Below the pieces are notes generated by a model. That model was given only the letters and a program-made list of their open reading frames with translations. It was not told the DNA's origin and did not search any database. A program made the position numbers and the translations under genes. Of a DNA stretch of 64,000 bases, positions 7,842 through 16,988 are shown piece by piece (the stretch's first letter is position 1; the number at the start of each line of letters is the position of its first letter). Origin of the DNA: Amycolatopsis pithecellobii (GTDB taxonomy: Bacteria > Actinomycetota > Actinomycetes > Mycobacteriales > Pseudonocardiaceae); contig NZ_WMBA01000043.1 of the NCBI RefSeq assembly GCF_009707865.1, positions 1 to 64,000 on the forward strand, written 5' to 3'.

Positions 7842-9992
7842 TCAGAACCACGTCCTCGGCCGGATCCGGTTGGCCTCGTCGACGAGGGCGATGCGGTCAC
7901 GCCGGGCGGTGGCCTGGCGTGCCAGGCACAGATACTCCTTCTCGAGCCCCCTGCGAAGCTCGTGTTCGGCCAACCGGTATCCCAGCACGGATCCGTTGCC
8001 TGTTCCGTTGCGGTGCACCCAGTCCAACGCCGCGGCCAGCAAGTCGCGGGAGGCCGGCGCGCGGCGGTACTCGTCGAGGTCCAATCCGGACAGTCGCGCG
8101 CCGGCGGTCACCAGGTCCTCTTCGGACAGTGAGCCGGCACCGGTCCGCAGCCCGATCGCGGCCAGCTGCGCGGCGACGTGGTTGCTCGACGTCTCCGGCA
8201 CCGATTCGAGCACCTCGGCGGCCCCGGCGCGGTCGTCGGAGTCCCGCAACACCCTGGCCAGCCCGAAGGCCGCGCTGATGAACGTGCGGTCGGTGCGCCA
8301 CACCGTGCGGTAGTACCAGTCCGCGTTCTCGCCCACCGCTTCCGCACACGCCGCGATCGCCAGTTTCGGGGCGAGCTCGCCGGGCGCCAGGTCGTACACG
8401 GTCTCGAAGGACTGCCGCGCCTGGTGCGGCCTGCCCTCGGCCAGCGCGGCGAGCCCGCGGTACCACTCGGCGCGCCAGTCGCCGGTGCCGAGTTTCGTCG
8501 TGTTGAGCGTTTTCCTTGCGTCAGCGGGTTTTCCGGCGTCGAGCTGGGCCCGCGCAAGGCGCAGTCTGATTTCGGCCCCCGGTACCGCCGCGCCGGACAG
8601 TTCGCGGATGATCGCCTCGGGATCGGTTTCCGCCAGCCCGGCCAGGAACGCGGTTCCCGGGTCGGTCAGATCCACGCGCGGCACGGGCAGCCCCGCCGCG
8701 ACCTCCTCGGGAGCCGGCAGATCCGGAACCCCGAAGGCACGGCGTTCCGGGGTGAACTCCGCCGACACCCCTGCCCGCGGCTGACCATCCACAGTGGACG
8801 CGACTTCACGGAACACGCCTTCCAGCTGGAGACGCATCTCTTCGGCCGAGCCGAACCGCTGATCCGGGTCGGGGTGCGTGGCGCGCAGCAGCAGCCGGTG
8901 GAACGATTCGTACTCGGCCAGCAACGGAACCTCGCTGGGCGGTGGCAGACTGTCCCGGTAGGCGTGATGGAAGTCGAACGGGAAGGTCATCACCGCGAGC
9001 GCGCGTCCGACGGTGTACACATCGGACACCGGTGACGGCAGTTCCCGGCCGATTTCCGGGGCCTGGTAACCGGGGGTGCCGTAGATGGGGCTGGCCTGAT
9101 CCGACCAGTGCCGCACGGCGCCGAGGTCGATGAGCTTGAGCTGGTCCTCCACCTGGATCGCGTTGTCCGGCTTGAAATCGCAGTACACCATGCCGCTGGC
9201 GTGCAGGTGTGCCAGCGCGGGCAGGATCTCCAGGGTGTAGGCGATGGCCTGGGTCAGCGGCAGGCACCCGGCCGGCTCGCCCGCCTGCTTCATCAGGTCC
9301 CGCAGCGAGGTCCCGCCGACATACTCCATCACGATGTAGCCGGTGCCGCGGTGTTCGACGAAGTTGTAGATACGCACGATCGACGGGTGCTCGACCCGGG
9401 CGAGGAACTCCGCCTCGGCCATCGCGGCGGCCATCGCGTCCGTGTCGCCGGTGTCGAGCAGGCCCTTGAGCACCACCCACCGGTCGGCGACGCGATGGTC
9501 GGCGGCGAGGTAGATCCAGCCGAACCCGCCGTGCGCCAGGCACCCCAGCACTTCGTACTGATCGTGCAGGAGCTCGCCGGGGACGAGCTTCGGGGTGAAG
9601 GAGAACCGGCGCCCGCACCGGGGGCAGAATCCTTCGACGCGGCCGGGTTTCCCTTCGCTGCCGCGGCCGACCTTGGCCCCGCAGGCACTGCAGAACCGTT
9701 TGTTCTCCGGCACCTGAGGATCGGTGAGCACGGCCGCACGCGGGTCACGGCGCGGCACCGGCGGGATGTCGATCACGCCGCGGCCCAGCAGGTTCCCGCT
9801 CGACGAACGGCCGGACGAGCGGCCGGGTCGCGACGAGGCGGACGCCGGCGTGCTCCAGGAAATGCTTGCGGGCGCGGCAAACCCGGTCGTGGCCGGGCCG
9901 ACGGTGTCCGGCGGCGCTTCGAGACCGCAGGTGTCGCAGAAACCGGCCTCGTCAAGCCGGCCGGCACAGCCGGGACGCGGACAGGCGCTCAT
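7842..9992 (-). CDS. pknG: Serine/threonine protein kinase PknG
   Basis: 716 aa. An N-terminal Cys-rich element (CPRPGC...CDTCG, residues 4-22) precedes the rubredoxin-like pair CSACG/CPRCG (101-126). The kinase domain (about 145-405) has K176 in VVLK, CDFKPDN (D272; Cys replaces the usual Arg) and DLG at 289-291. A C-terminal TPR domain follows, as in mycobacterial PknG. PknG is a soluble kinase that controls 2-oxoglutarate/glutamate metabolism through a GarA-like FHA protein in response to amino acids sensed by GlnH/GlnX. The ATG overlaps the upstream stop (ATGA, 9989-9992). It is the last gene of the operon. Confidence 0.95.
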   Translation of the reverse strand: MSACPRPGCAGRLDEAGFCDTCGLEAPPDTVGPATTGFAAPASISWSTPASASSRPGRSSGRSSSGNLLGRGVIDIPPVPRRDPRAAVLTDPQVPENKRFCSACGAKVGRGSEGKPGRVEGFCPRCGRRFSFTPKLVPGELLHDQYEVLGCLAHGGFGWIYLAADHRVADRWVVLKGLLDTGDTDAMAAAMAEAEFLARVEHPSIVRIYNFVEHRGTGYIVMEYVGGTSLRDLMKQAGEPAGCLPLTQAIAYTLEILPALAHLHASGMVYCDFKPDNAIQVEDQLKLIDLGAVRHWSDQASPIYGTPGYQAPEIGRELPSPVSDVYTVGRALAVMTFPFDFHHAYRDSLPPPSEVPLLAEYESFHRLLLRATHPDPDQRFGSAEEMRLQLEGVFREVASTVDGQPRAGVSAEFTPERRAFGVPDLPAPEEVAAGLPVPRVDLTDPGTAFLAGLAETDPEAIIRELSGAAVPGAEIRLRLARAQLDAGKPADARKTLNTTKLGTGDWRAEWYRGLAALAEGRPHQARQSFETVYDLAPGELAPKLAIAACAEAVGENADWYYRTVWRTDRTFISAAFGLARVLRDSDDRAGAAEVLESVPETSSNHVAAQLAAIGLRTGAGSLSEEDLVTAGARLSGLDLDEYRRAPASRDLLAAALDWVHRNGTGNGSVLGYRLAEHELRRGLEKEYLCLARQATARRDRIALVDEANRIRPRTWF

Positions 9993-10762
9993 GACCGGTC
10001 CTCCAGTGCCCGCTGATAAGCACGCAGCGCGATCGTCGCGGCCCGCAGATCACACGGGATCGCGTACAGCACTTCGTACGCCCGGCCATCCAACCTGATG
10101 AGCTCCGGATCCGCGGCCCGGCCCAGTTTGCAGGCTTTCACCCGGCACGCGTCGAGCCGGCCGCGCAACTCCAGCCGGTGATCCAGCAGCCCCTTGGCGA
10201 ACGCCAGCCGCGCCCGTGCGTCCGCCAGCGCGGCCCGCGCATCAGCGTCCAATGTGGACATCTTGCCGGCCAGGGTGCGCCACCGCCGGGCCTGCCAGAG
10301 ATCCGTCAGCTCGGTGAGCCGCACACGCAACGCCGGGACGCTCTCGCCCGGCGCCCCGAGTGCCGGCGACGCGATCTTCACCAGCACGTTCGCCCGCACC
10401 GTACGGACTTCGGCATCGACGGCGGCGACCCGGTCGACGACGGCCTCCAGTTCCTGTTGCCGCTCGGCGAAATCGTCACGGGCCGAGACCAGATCCTCCA
10501 GCGTGGCAAGGACTTCCGCCAGTTCCGCGGTGAGTTCGGCCGCATCCCCGAGCACGGAGGTCAACTCGGCCAGGTCCGCGGCACCCGCGCGCGCCCGGAT
10601 CTCGCCAGCACGGCTCACCAGCTCCCGATGCCGGGCAAGCTGTTCCCTCAGCCGGTGCCCGGGGTGAACGTCCATCGCGACAAGCGCTTCGGCGATCCGG
10701 GCACCGTCCGCGGCTGCTTCGGCCGGCACGCGATCGGCCTGTTCGAAGTCCGGCACGGGCAT
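9989..10762 (-). CDS. Coiled-coil protein inserted in the glnH-pknG operon
   Basis: 257 aa starting MPVPDFEQAD at an ATG overlapping the glnH stop (ATGA, 10759-10762). It is mostly helical with heptad-like Glu/Leu/Ala stretches at about 35-130 (AELTAELAEVLATLEDL) and no signal peptide or membrane segment. The C-terminus (ACKLGRAADPELIRLDGRAY) is more mixed. In Mycobacterium tuberculosis glnH and pknG are adjacent, so this gene is an addition. Its tight coupling suggests an adaptor or regulator for PknG, by inference. I recognise no family. Confidence 0.85.
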   Translation of the reverse strand: MPVPDFEQADRVPAEAAADGARIAEALVAMDVHPGHRLREQLARHRELVSRAGEIRARAGAADLAELTSVLGDAAELTAELAEVLATLEDLVSARDDFAERQQELEAVVDRVAAVDAEVRTVRANVLVKIASPALGAPGESVPALRVRLTELTDLWQARRWRTLAGKMSTLDADARAALADARARLAFAKGLLDHRLELRGRLDACRVKACKLGRAADPELIRLDGRAYEVLYAIPCDLRAATIALRAYQRALEDRS

Positions 10763-11730
10763 CAGTCCTCGTACCGGGGCACCGGCGGGGCGGGGACCGG
10801 GCCGGGCAGCAGCCCGTAGAGCCAGCGCTGGTACGACGCCGCCCAGGCGCCGCCGGTGCGGACCCGGTCCAGCACCCCGTTGACGAACCGGACCAGGTCG
10901 ACGTCCTCCTTCGGCACCGCGATCCCGTACGGCTCGGCGGCCAGCGACGCGCCGACGACTTCGGTGTAGCGGTCCTGCGCCGCCATGCCGGCGAGGATCA
11001 CGTCGTCGGTGGACACCGCGTCGGCCTGTCCTTGCTGGAGCAGGACGAGGCAGTCCGTCCAGTCCGCGACCGACACCACGACCGGCCGCTGCGGGAGCGC
11101 CTGCACGGTGGCCAGCGACGTCGAGCCTTTGGTGGCACACACCCGCTTGCCCGCCAGCTGCTCCGGACCGGTGATGCCCGAGTTCTTCTTGACCAGAATG
11201 CGTTGCTGCGCCTGGTAATACACCGACGAGAATGTCACCTCTTCCCGCCGGTCACAGGTGATCGTCATGGTCCGCACGACCATGTCCACGTCACCCTGCT
11301 GGAGCGCGGGGATCCGCTGGTCCGACGTCAGCGCCCGCAACTGGATCGCGTGCGGGTCACCGAACAGCGCCTGCGCGACCGCGCGCGCCATGTCGATGTC
11401 GAATCCCTGGATCTGCCCGGTGAACGGGTCGCGGAAACCCATGTTGAGGGTGTTCTGGTCGACGCCGACGACGAGCTTGCCGCGCTGCGCGATCTTCGCC
11501 ATCGTCGAGCCGGCCGGCGGTTGCCCCGGCGCGGGCATCGGGCTGAGCGGCCGCGGGCTGGCGAGCAGATCACCGCACTGCTGTTGCACGGGCGGTGCGG
11601 CGGCTTCGGCGGTGGTGACCCCGGCCGGCGTGGGCACCCGCGCCGGCACGGTCGGCAGCGTGGTCGTGCTGACCGCCGTGCACCCCGTCAGCACCAGGGC
11701 CGCGACGAGCAGGCCGAGCACTCGTTTCAT
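10762..11730 (-). CDS. glnH: Glutamate/aspartate-binding lipoprotein GlnH
   Basis: 322 aa. Signal peptide with lipobox LTGC (Cys17), a Pro/Ala linker, then a type II periplasmic binding fold (GKLVVGVDQNTLNMGFRDP from about residue 88, DIDMARAVAQALFGD). It binds acidic amino acids outside the cell and passes the signal to GlnX and PknG. I chose the ATG at 11730, which overlaps the glnX stop (ATGA); the longer frame upstream is the shadow of glnX. No ABC permease or ATPase gene is linked, which supports a sensing rather than transport role. Confidence 0.92.
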   Translation of the reverse strand: MKRVLGLLVAALVLTGCTAVSTTTLPTVPARVPTPAGVTTAEAAAPPVQQQCGDLLASPRPLSPMPAPGQPPAGSTMAKIAQRGKLVVGVDQNTLNMGFRDPFTGQIQGFDIDMARAVAQALFGDPHAIQLRALTSDQRIPALQQGDVDMVVRTMTITCDRREEVTFSSVYYQAQQRILVKKNSGITGPEQLAGKRVCATKGSTSLATVQALPQRPVVVSVADWTDCLVLLQQGQADAVSTDDVILAGMAAQDRYTEVVGASLAAEPYGIAVPKEDVDLVRFVNGVLDRVRTGGAWAASYQRWLYGLLPGPVPAPPVPRYED

Positions 11731-13025
11731 CGGTAGTCCCTCAGCCGTCGCCAGATCCCGGCCACCGAACCGGCCGCGACGAGCACGGCCAGCGCGATCA
11801 CCGCGGCCATCGCACCGGACAGGTCGCGGGCGGCGGCGTTCACCTCGGCGCCGAAGGTGTCGCGGGCGCGGTCGATCGCGGACCGCAGGTCGCGGTCGAG
11901 CCGGTCGAAGCTTCCCGCCGCCCCCACGGGTCCGGCGTCGGTGGCCCGCCGCACCGCGGTCACGTAGTCGCCCTGGTCGTCGGCGGCGCGGATGGCGGTA
12001 TGCGCGGACGCCCACGCCTGCGCGTCCGCGCGCGCCGACTCGACGATCCGCGCCACCTCCGGGTCGGTCGCCCGTGCCCTGGCCTCGTCGAGCAGCCCCG
12101 CGAGCTGCCCGGCGGATTTCACGTAGTCGTCCTGGTAGGCGCTTCCCGCACCGCGGGCGACCAGGGTCAACGTCTCGTCCACGCGGGCGCTCAGCGTCGC
12201 GATTCTGGCCTCTGCCAGCACATCCACCTGCGCGGACCCGTCCGCGCGACTGTCCGCGGTGTCGTTCATCGCCGACACCGTCGCGATCAGCACCCAGCCC
12301 AGGGACAGCACCGCGGCGGCGGTCGCCACCAGCAGGCCCGCGTTCAGCACCCGGTTCGTGCGGCGCCGCAGAAACCCTTGTGCGACAAGGAGAAGCGCGA
12401 GCACCACGAGCGCGAGCAGAACCTCCGCCCACGGCGGTCTCGTCGCCCGGTCCTGATCGGCCGCGAGCTGACCGGATTCGCCCTGGTAAAGCTGCTGTGC
12501 CGCGGGCAGCAGCTCCGAGCGCAGGAGATTCGAGGCTTCCCGCTGGTAGGCGGCGCCCAGCGGCAGGCCCTGCCGGTTGTCGGCGCGAGCGGTCTCGATC
12601 AATCCCGTGTAGACCGGCAACTGCCCGGTGAGGACCGCCAGCGGGCTGTCCTGTGCGGTGACGTCCGCCGGTTCCCGCGCCGCGACGGCGATCGCGAGCG
12701 CGTTGCCGGCCTGCGCGATGTCGGCCTCGTAACGCTGACGTGTTTCGGCCGGTTCGAGTCCCCCGGCGAGGAACGCGCCGGTCGCGGTCGCGTCGGCGTC
12801 CGCCAGCGACCGGTAGATCTCCTGCGCCGCGGCGGTGAGCGGACCGCTGCGGGTCGCCAGCTCGTCGACAGCCTGACTCCGCCCCCGCACGCTGAGTGAG
12901 GTCAACAGCCCGGCCAGCAACGAGGCAAGGACCAGGACGAGCGCGAGCACGGTCAGCACCCCGGGCGTGGTCCGGGCGAGCGCGGCGGCTTCCCGGACTG
13001 GCCTGCTGGTCAGGACCGCGGTCAT
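11727..13025 (-). CDS. glnX: Membrane sensor protein GlnX
   Basis: About 432 aa from ATG 13025 (a GTG at 13082 is less likely). Transmembrane segments lie near residues 22-45, 210-230, 240-265 and 405-425, with two mainly helical extracytoplasmic regions. This matches the GlnX partner of GlnH, which relays amino-acid occupancy to cytoplasmic PknG. First gene of the glnX-glnH-ORF-pknG operon; all three junctions are 4-bp ATGA overlaps, so translation is coupled. No strong ribosome-binding site precedes it. Confidence 0.88.
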   Translation of the reverse strand: MTAVLTSRPVREAAALARTTPGVLTVLALVLVLASLLAGLLTSLSVRGRSQAVDELATRSGPLTAAAQEIYRSLADADATATGAFLAGGLEPAETRQRYEADIAQAGNALAIAVAAREPADVTAQDSPLAVLTGQLPVYTGLIETARADNRQGLPLGAAYQREASNLLRSELLPAAQQLYQGESGQLAADQDRATRPPWAEVLLALVVLALLLVAQGFLRRRTNRVLNAGLLVATAAAVLSLGWVLIATVSAMNDTADSRADGSAQVDVLAEARIATLSARVDETLTLVARGAGSAYQDDYVKSAGQLAGLLDEARARATDPEVARIVESARADAQAWASAHTAIRAADDQGDYVTAVRRATDAGPVGAAGSFDRLDRDLRSAIDRARDTFGAEVNAAARDLSGAMAAVIALAVLVAAGSVAGIWRRLRDYR

Positions 13026-13125
13026 GCCCGCAAGAATCGCCGACTCACCCGATGGCAGGACAGCGCCGGCCGGCTTTGCCACGACATTGGTGCCGACATG
13101 TGACCCACGCCCTGCGACCGTCCGG

Positions 13126-13626
13126 TTACAGCAGAGCGCGCAGTTTCGTCAGTGCGCGATGCTGCGCCACCCGCACCTGCCCGATGCTCAACCCCAGTAC
13201 CGACGCGGTCTCGGCGGCCGAAAGCCCGGTCGCCACGCGCAGCAGCACGATGTCGCGATCCAGCGGGGGCAGCGTCGGCAGCAGCGCCGTGAGTTCGGTC
13301 CCGGCGGCAGGCGGGCCACCGAGGGAGAACTCGTCGACCGTGCGGGTCACGACCTCGTACAGCAATCGCAGAAAGGGGCCGCCGGCGTAACCCGGCAGTG
13401 CGGCCAGCACCGCCCGGCCGGCGTCGGCGGCCACCTCGTCCGCGTCGCGGTAGGAATCCCCGCGCCGGCCCAGCCGCGCGCGGCAGTAGCGCACCAGCAG
13501 CGGCGCGATGCCGGTCAGCAGCCGGCCGACGAGTTCGGGGTTACCGAGGGCGGCGTCGCGTGCGAGCCGATCCAGTTCCGACCCGGCTCCCGCCGACACC
13601 GTCACCGCATCACCATCCTCATTCAC
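13126..13626 (-). CDS. ECF-type RNA polymerase sigma factor
   Basis: About 166 aa with a short sigma-2 region (ARDAALGNPELVGRLLTGI, ADEVAADAGRAVLAAL) and a clear sigma-4 HTH (LSAAETASVLGLSIGQVRVAQHRALTKLRALL). It resembles the SigD/ShbA type of ECF factor without an adjacent anti-sigma gene. The GTG at 13626 has no good ribosome-binding site; GTG at 13605, about 10 nt after GAGGA, is an alternative. It overlaps the end of the VOC gene by 8 bp, so the two are likely co-transcribed and coupled. Confidence 0.82.
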   Translation of the reverse strand: MNEDGDAVTVSAGAGSELDRLARDAALGNPELVGRLLTGIAPLLVRYCRARLGRRGDSYRDADEVAADAGRAVLAALPGYAGGPFLRLLYEVVTRTVDEFSLGGPPAAGTELTALLPTLPPLDRDIVLLRVATGLSAAETASVLGLSIGQVRVAQHRALTKLRALL

Positions 13627-14386
13627 GGTTCAGCGTGATCACACCGAAAGCCGCGCCGGCCGGGTCGGTCACCACGGCGAACCGGCCCACCGGCACATCG
13701 GTCGGCTCCTGCATCACCGTGCCACCGAGCCGGGTCGCCGACGCGACGATGTCGTCGGTGCCGGACACCGCGAAGTAGATGACCCAGAACGGGGGCGCCT
13801 CGGCCGGCCACCGCTCGTCCATCGGGAGCATGCCGGCGATCGGGCTGTCTCCCAGCTGCCAGGTCGTGTACTCGATGCCGTCCATCGGCTGCCGGTTCGC
13901 GCTCCACCCGAACACCGCGTGGTAGAAGTCGGCCGCCGCGTCCGGATGCCGGGTCACCAGCTCGTTCCAGCTCAGCGTGCCGGGCTCGTTGACCAGCGCG
14001 GCACCGGTGAACGGGCCGGGCTGCCACCCCCCGAACACGGCACCGCCCGGGTCGGCGTAGATCGCCATCGTGCCGGTGCCAGGCACCTCCATCGGCTCGA
14101 CGTAAACCTGTCCCCCGGCCGCGGTGACCGCCTTCGTCGTCACGTTCGCGTCGGCGACCGCCACGTAGCTCGTCCAGGTCGGCGGCATCCCGGGCTGCTG
14201 CTGCGGCCCCATGCCCGCCACCGGCTTACCGCGCAGCTGGCACATCCGGTACCCGCCGTACTCGCTGCCCTGGTCGATCACCTCCCAGCCGAACAGCTCG
14301 GAGTAGAACCGCGCCGCCCCGTCGATGTCCGGTGTCGTCAGGTCAACCCAGCACGGGGTGCCGGGGTCGTATCCGGTCTTCTCCAC
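13619..14386 (-). CDS. Two-domain VOC (glyoxalase-fold) protein
   Basis: About 255 aa with two vicinal-oxygen-chelate repeats: WVDLTTPDIDGAARFYSELFGW near 14-35 and WNELVTRHPDAAADFYHAVFGW near 140-160. Both resemble the CFP30B/glyoxalase-like proteins of mycobacteria. Metal ligands are not clear, so it may be a binding protein or hydroxyacylglutathione-independent lyase rather than a classic glyoxalase. GTG at 14386 has GAGGT 8-9 nt upstream; GTG at 14395 is too close to that site. A DosR-like box lies about 70 bp upstream. Confidence 0.82.
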   Translation of the reverse strand: MEKTGYDPGTPCWVDLTTPDIDGAARFYSELFGWEVIDQGSEYGGYRMCQLRGKPVAGMGPQQQPGMPPTWTSYVAVADANVTTKAVTAAGGQVYVEPMEVPGTGTMAIYADPGGAVFGGWQPGPFTGAALVNEPGTLSWNELVTRHPDAAADFYHAVFGWSANRQPMDGIEYTTWQLGDSPIAGMLPMDERWPAEAPPFWVIYFAVSGTDDIVASATRLGGTVMQEPTDVPVGRFAVVTDPAGAAFGVITLNRE

Positions 14387-14454
14387 TTCCGTCACACCTC
14401 ATTCCCGACTGCACACCCTCCCCTTCGAGAATCGCTTTCCCGGCTGGTTCCTGG

Positions 14455-14474
14455 TTAGGGCCTAAAGACCCCTT
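14455..14474 (-). promoter_or_regulatory. DosR/DevR-like palindrome upstream of the VOC gene
   Basis: TTAGGGCCTAAAGACCCCTT matches about 15 of 20 positions of the mycobacterial DosR consensus core (GGGAC-TWW-AGTCCC), keeping GGG, CT, AAAG and CCC. It lies about 70 bp before the VOC start and about 165 bp before the AbiEi-like gene. No dosR gene is in the window. The rest of 14387-14636 shows no other feature. Confidence 0.35.
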
Positions 14475-14636
14475 ATCCCCGTTCACCACAGTTCCCGGCA
14501 CCCGAATGCTCCACTGTGGACTGACCGGGTGGCGGAAAGCCGTGGCACGACAGCGGGAAGTGACGGTCAAGTTCGTCCATCCGATGACTTGTCAGTGCCG
14601 AGGGCGGCTCCGTAACCTCGACCGAGGGTGATGGAC

Positions 14637-15269
14637 ATGGCACGCGAAGTGATGATCGATCTGCTACCGGCCCTGCTACGCCGCGCGGTCCGCGTGGTAC
14701 CGGCACAAGAGGACGACAACGGCATGCCGGTGCACGCGGGCATGCTCCGGCTGGTGCGCAGCGGTGTGCTGCATCGGCTGGCGCGTGGCTACTACGCCCT
14801 CATCGGCAGTGAGCGGCTGGGCCAGTCGTGGCTGCCGGCGCTCGAATCGGCGGCCTGGGGTATCGCCGCCGCGGACGACGGGCCGCGCTCGGTCGCGCTG
14901 ATGGGACTGTCGGCGGCGCAGGTGCACGGCGCGTTCGGCGAGTCACCGGAGGTCGGCATCGTCGCCACCACCCGCAACCGCCCGTCGCTGCGCCTGGTCG
15001 ACCGCCCGGCCACGGTGTCCTTCGTCCGCCGCGACGCCCGGCGGCTCAAGATCGAGCGCTACGCCAGCGAACTCGGCGCCGGCTGGGTCACCACGATCGA
15101 GCAGACGCTGCTGGACCTGGCGGCTTACCCGCAACTGGGCGGCCGCCCCGACCTCGCCGAGGACGGCATCACCGCGCTGATCGACAAGGCCGACCCGCAT
15201 ATTCTCTACAGCCTCGCCGCCGCCCAGCGCCGCCTCGGTGCCCTGGACCGCATCCTGCTCCAGGTCTAG
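14637..15269 (+). CDS. AbiEi-family antitoxin-like protein, no toxin partner
   Basis: About 210 aa. The N-terminal winged-helix part (HAGMLRLVRSGVLHRLARGYYAL) and C-terminal body (SVALMGLSAAQVHG, 'TTIEQTLLDLA') are typical of type IV AbiEi antitoxins. These repress their own operon and counter an AbiEii nucleotidyltransferase toxin. No AbiEii gene follows: the next gene is hmgA on the other strand, 12 bp away. ATG 14637 is 8 nt after GAGGG; ATG 14631 is possible. It may be a free-standing regulator. Confidence 0.75.
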   Translation: MAREVMIDLLPALLRRAVRVVPAQEDDNGMPVHAGMLRLVRSGVLHRLARGYYALIGSERLGQSWLPALESAAWGIAAADDGPRSVALMGLSAAQVHGAFGESPEVGIVATTRNRPSLRLVDRPATVSFVRRDARRLKIERYASELGAGWVTTIEQTLLDLAAYPQLGGRPDLAEDGITALIDKADPHILYSLAAAQRRLGALDRILLQV

Positions 15270-15281
15270 CCGCGCGGGTCA

Positions 15282-16592
15282 TCATCCCTGGCCGGTGAAG
15301 GTGCGGCGGATGCCGCGCCAGACGTCGTCGTAACCCGGCTGCAGGTGTGCGGCCGAGCGGGCGAATTCGGTGGTGACCAGCGGCCAGCGCGTCTCGAACA
15401 TGAACGCCAGCGTGTCCTCGACCTTCTGCGGCACCAAGTCCTGTGCGCTCGCCTTCTCGAAGGTCTCCGCGTCCGGGCCGTGCGCCGACCACATGTTGTG
15501 CAGGCTCGCCCCGCCCGGTTCGAAACCCTCGGCCTTCGCGTCGTAGACCCCCTTGACCAGCCCCATGAATTCGCTCATCACGTTGCGGTGGTACCAGGGC
15601 GGGCGGAACGTGTCCTCGCCGACGAGCCAGCGCGGCGCGAAGATCACGAAATCCGCTCCCGCCTGTCCCGGCGTATCGGTCGGCGACGTCAGCACCGTGT
15701 AGATCGACGGGTCGGGATGGTCGAAACTGACCGTGCCCATCACGTTGAACCGCGCTGTGTCGTACTTGTACGCCGCGTGGTTTCCGTGCCACGCCACGAC
15801 ATCCAGCGGGGAATGGTCGTAGTCCGCCGCCCACAGCCCGCCGCCGAACTTCTGCACCACCTGCACCGTCTCCTCGCGGTCCTCGAACGCCGCGACCGGG
15901 TACTGGAAGTCACGTGGGTTGGCCAGGCCGTTCGCGCCGATCGGCCCGAGTTCGGGCAGGGTGAACGCCTGGCCGTAGTTCTCACAGACATAGCCGCGGG
16001 CCCGCGCGCCGAGCAGCACGACCCGGAACCGCACCCCGCGGCCGATCACCGCGATCTCCCCCGGCTCGACCCGCACCCGGCCGTACTCGGTGATCAGCAG
16101 CAACCCGCCCAGTTGCGGAACGAGCAGCAGTTCGCCGTCCGCGTCGACGAAGTAGCGGTCCTCCATCGACTTCGTGGCGAGGTACCAGTGAATCGCGATC
16201 CCGCTGCGCTGCAACACATTCCCGTTGGCGCCCACCGTGTACAGGCCGTCCACGAAATCCGTCGGCGTCTCCGGCAGTGCGGGTGCGCTCCAGCGCAGCC
16301 GGTTCGGGTCGGCCACCCCGGCCGGCACCGGCGCGCTGCGCAGCAGGCCCGCGGCATACGGCCGGAACGGGGGATGCGCGGCGGATGGGCGGATCCGGTA
16401 CACCCAGCTGCGGCGGTTGTGCCCGCGCGGTTCGGTGAACGCCGTCGCGCTGTGCTGCTCCGCGTAGAGCCCGAGCGGCGCGCGCTGCGGCGAATTCCGC
16501 CCGACCGGCAAGGCCCCCGGCACGGCTTCGCTGTGATGTTCATTGCCGAACCCCGCCGAGTACTCGAGCTGAGTCTCGATCGTGCCCGTCAT
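15282..16592 (-). CDS. hmgA: Homogentisate 1,2-dioxygenase
   Basis: 436 aa, the usual family length. It opens the ring of homogentisate to maleylacetoacetate in tyrosine/phenylalanine catabolism. Diagnostic stretches are [13 protein letters not shown] near the start, [20 protein letters not shown], and the iron-ligand region [15 protein letters not shown] (His and Glu six residues apart) with [10 protein letters not shown] supplying the second His. ATG 16592 is preceded by GAGGGGAG at 6 nt. No other tyrosine-degradation gene is adjacent. The long open frame that continues upstream only reflects the 102-bp repeats, whose unit is a multiple of three. Confidence 0.97.
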   Translation of the reverse strand: MTGTIETQLEYSAGFGNEHHSEAVPGALPVGRNSPQRAPLGLYAEQHSATAFTEPRGHNRRSWVYRIRPSAAHPPFRPYAAGLLRSAPVPAGVADPNRLRWSAPALPETPTDFVDGLYTVGANGNVLQRSGIAIHWYLATKSMEDRYFVDADGELLLVPQLGGLLLITEYGRVRVEPGEIAVIGRGVRFRVVLLGARARGYVCENYGQAFTLPELGPIGANGLANPRDFQYPVAAFEDREETVQVVQKFGGGLWAADYDHSPLDVVAWHGNHAAYKYDTARFNVMGTVSFDHPDPSIYTVLTSPTDTPGQAGADFVIFAPRWLVGEDTFRPPWYHRNVMSEFMGLVKGVYDAKAEGFEPGGASLHNMWSAHGPDAETFEKASAQDLVPQKVEDTLAFMFETRWPLVTTEFARSAAHLQPGYDDVWRGIRRTFTGQG

Positions 16593-16653
16593 CGCGCACT
16601 CCCCTCGTCTCCTCCCCAGCGTGCCAGCCCGGTCAACCCGGCGCGATCTATCC

Positions 16654-16974
16654 GGTCGGATCAGTACTGCGCCGTTCGTTAATGATCCGACCGCAGCCAC
16701 GGCGGAAACGGGTTGCCCCGAGCAGGTCGGCAGCCGACCGTATCCGCCTACTTCCGGTCGGATCATTACTGCGCCGTTCGTTAATGATCCGACCGCAGCC
16801 ACGGCGGAAACGGGTTGCCCCGAGCAGGTCGGCAGCCGACCGTATCCGCCTACTTCCGGTCGGATCATTACTGCGCCGTTCGTTAACGATCCGACCGCAG
16901 CCACGGCGGAAACGGGTTGCCCCGAGCAGATCGGCAGCCGACCGTATCCGCCTACTTTCGGTCGGATCATTAAA
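16654..16974. repeat. 102-bp tandem repeat, three full copies plus a partial, with internal dyads
   Basis: Copies at 16654-16755, 16756-16857 and 16858-16959 differ at only one to three positions; a 15-bp fourth start is at 16960-16974. Each unit holds a 39-bp dyad (GGTCGGATCATTA, 13-nt loop, TAATGATCCGACC) and a 15-bp palindrome GGTCGGCAGCCGACC (for example 16725-16739). The block fills the gap between hmgA and the esterase start. It could be a multi-site operator, an mRNA structure or a replicating small repeat. Confidence 0.95.
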
Positions 16975-16988
16975 GTGGTGGCGTGGTG

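Noticed and set aside
16654-16974. CRISPR array
   Set aside because: Whole 102-bp units are repeated with no variable spacers, and no cas genes are present.
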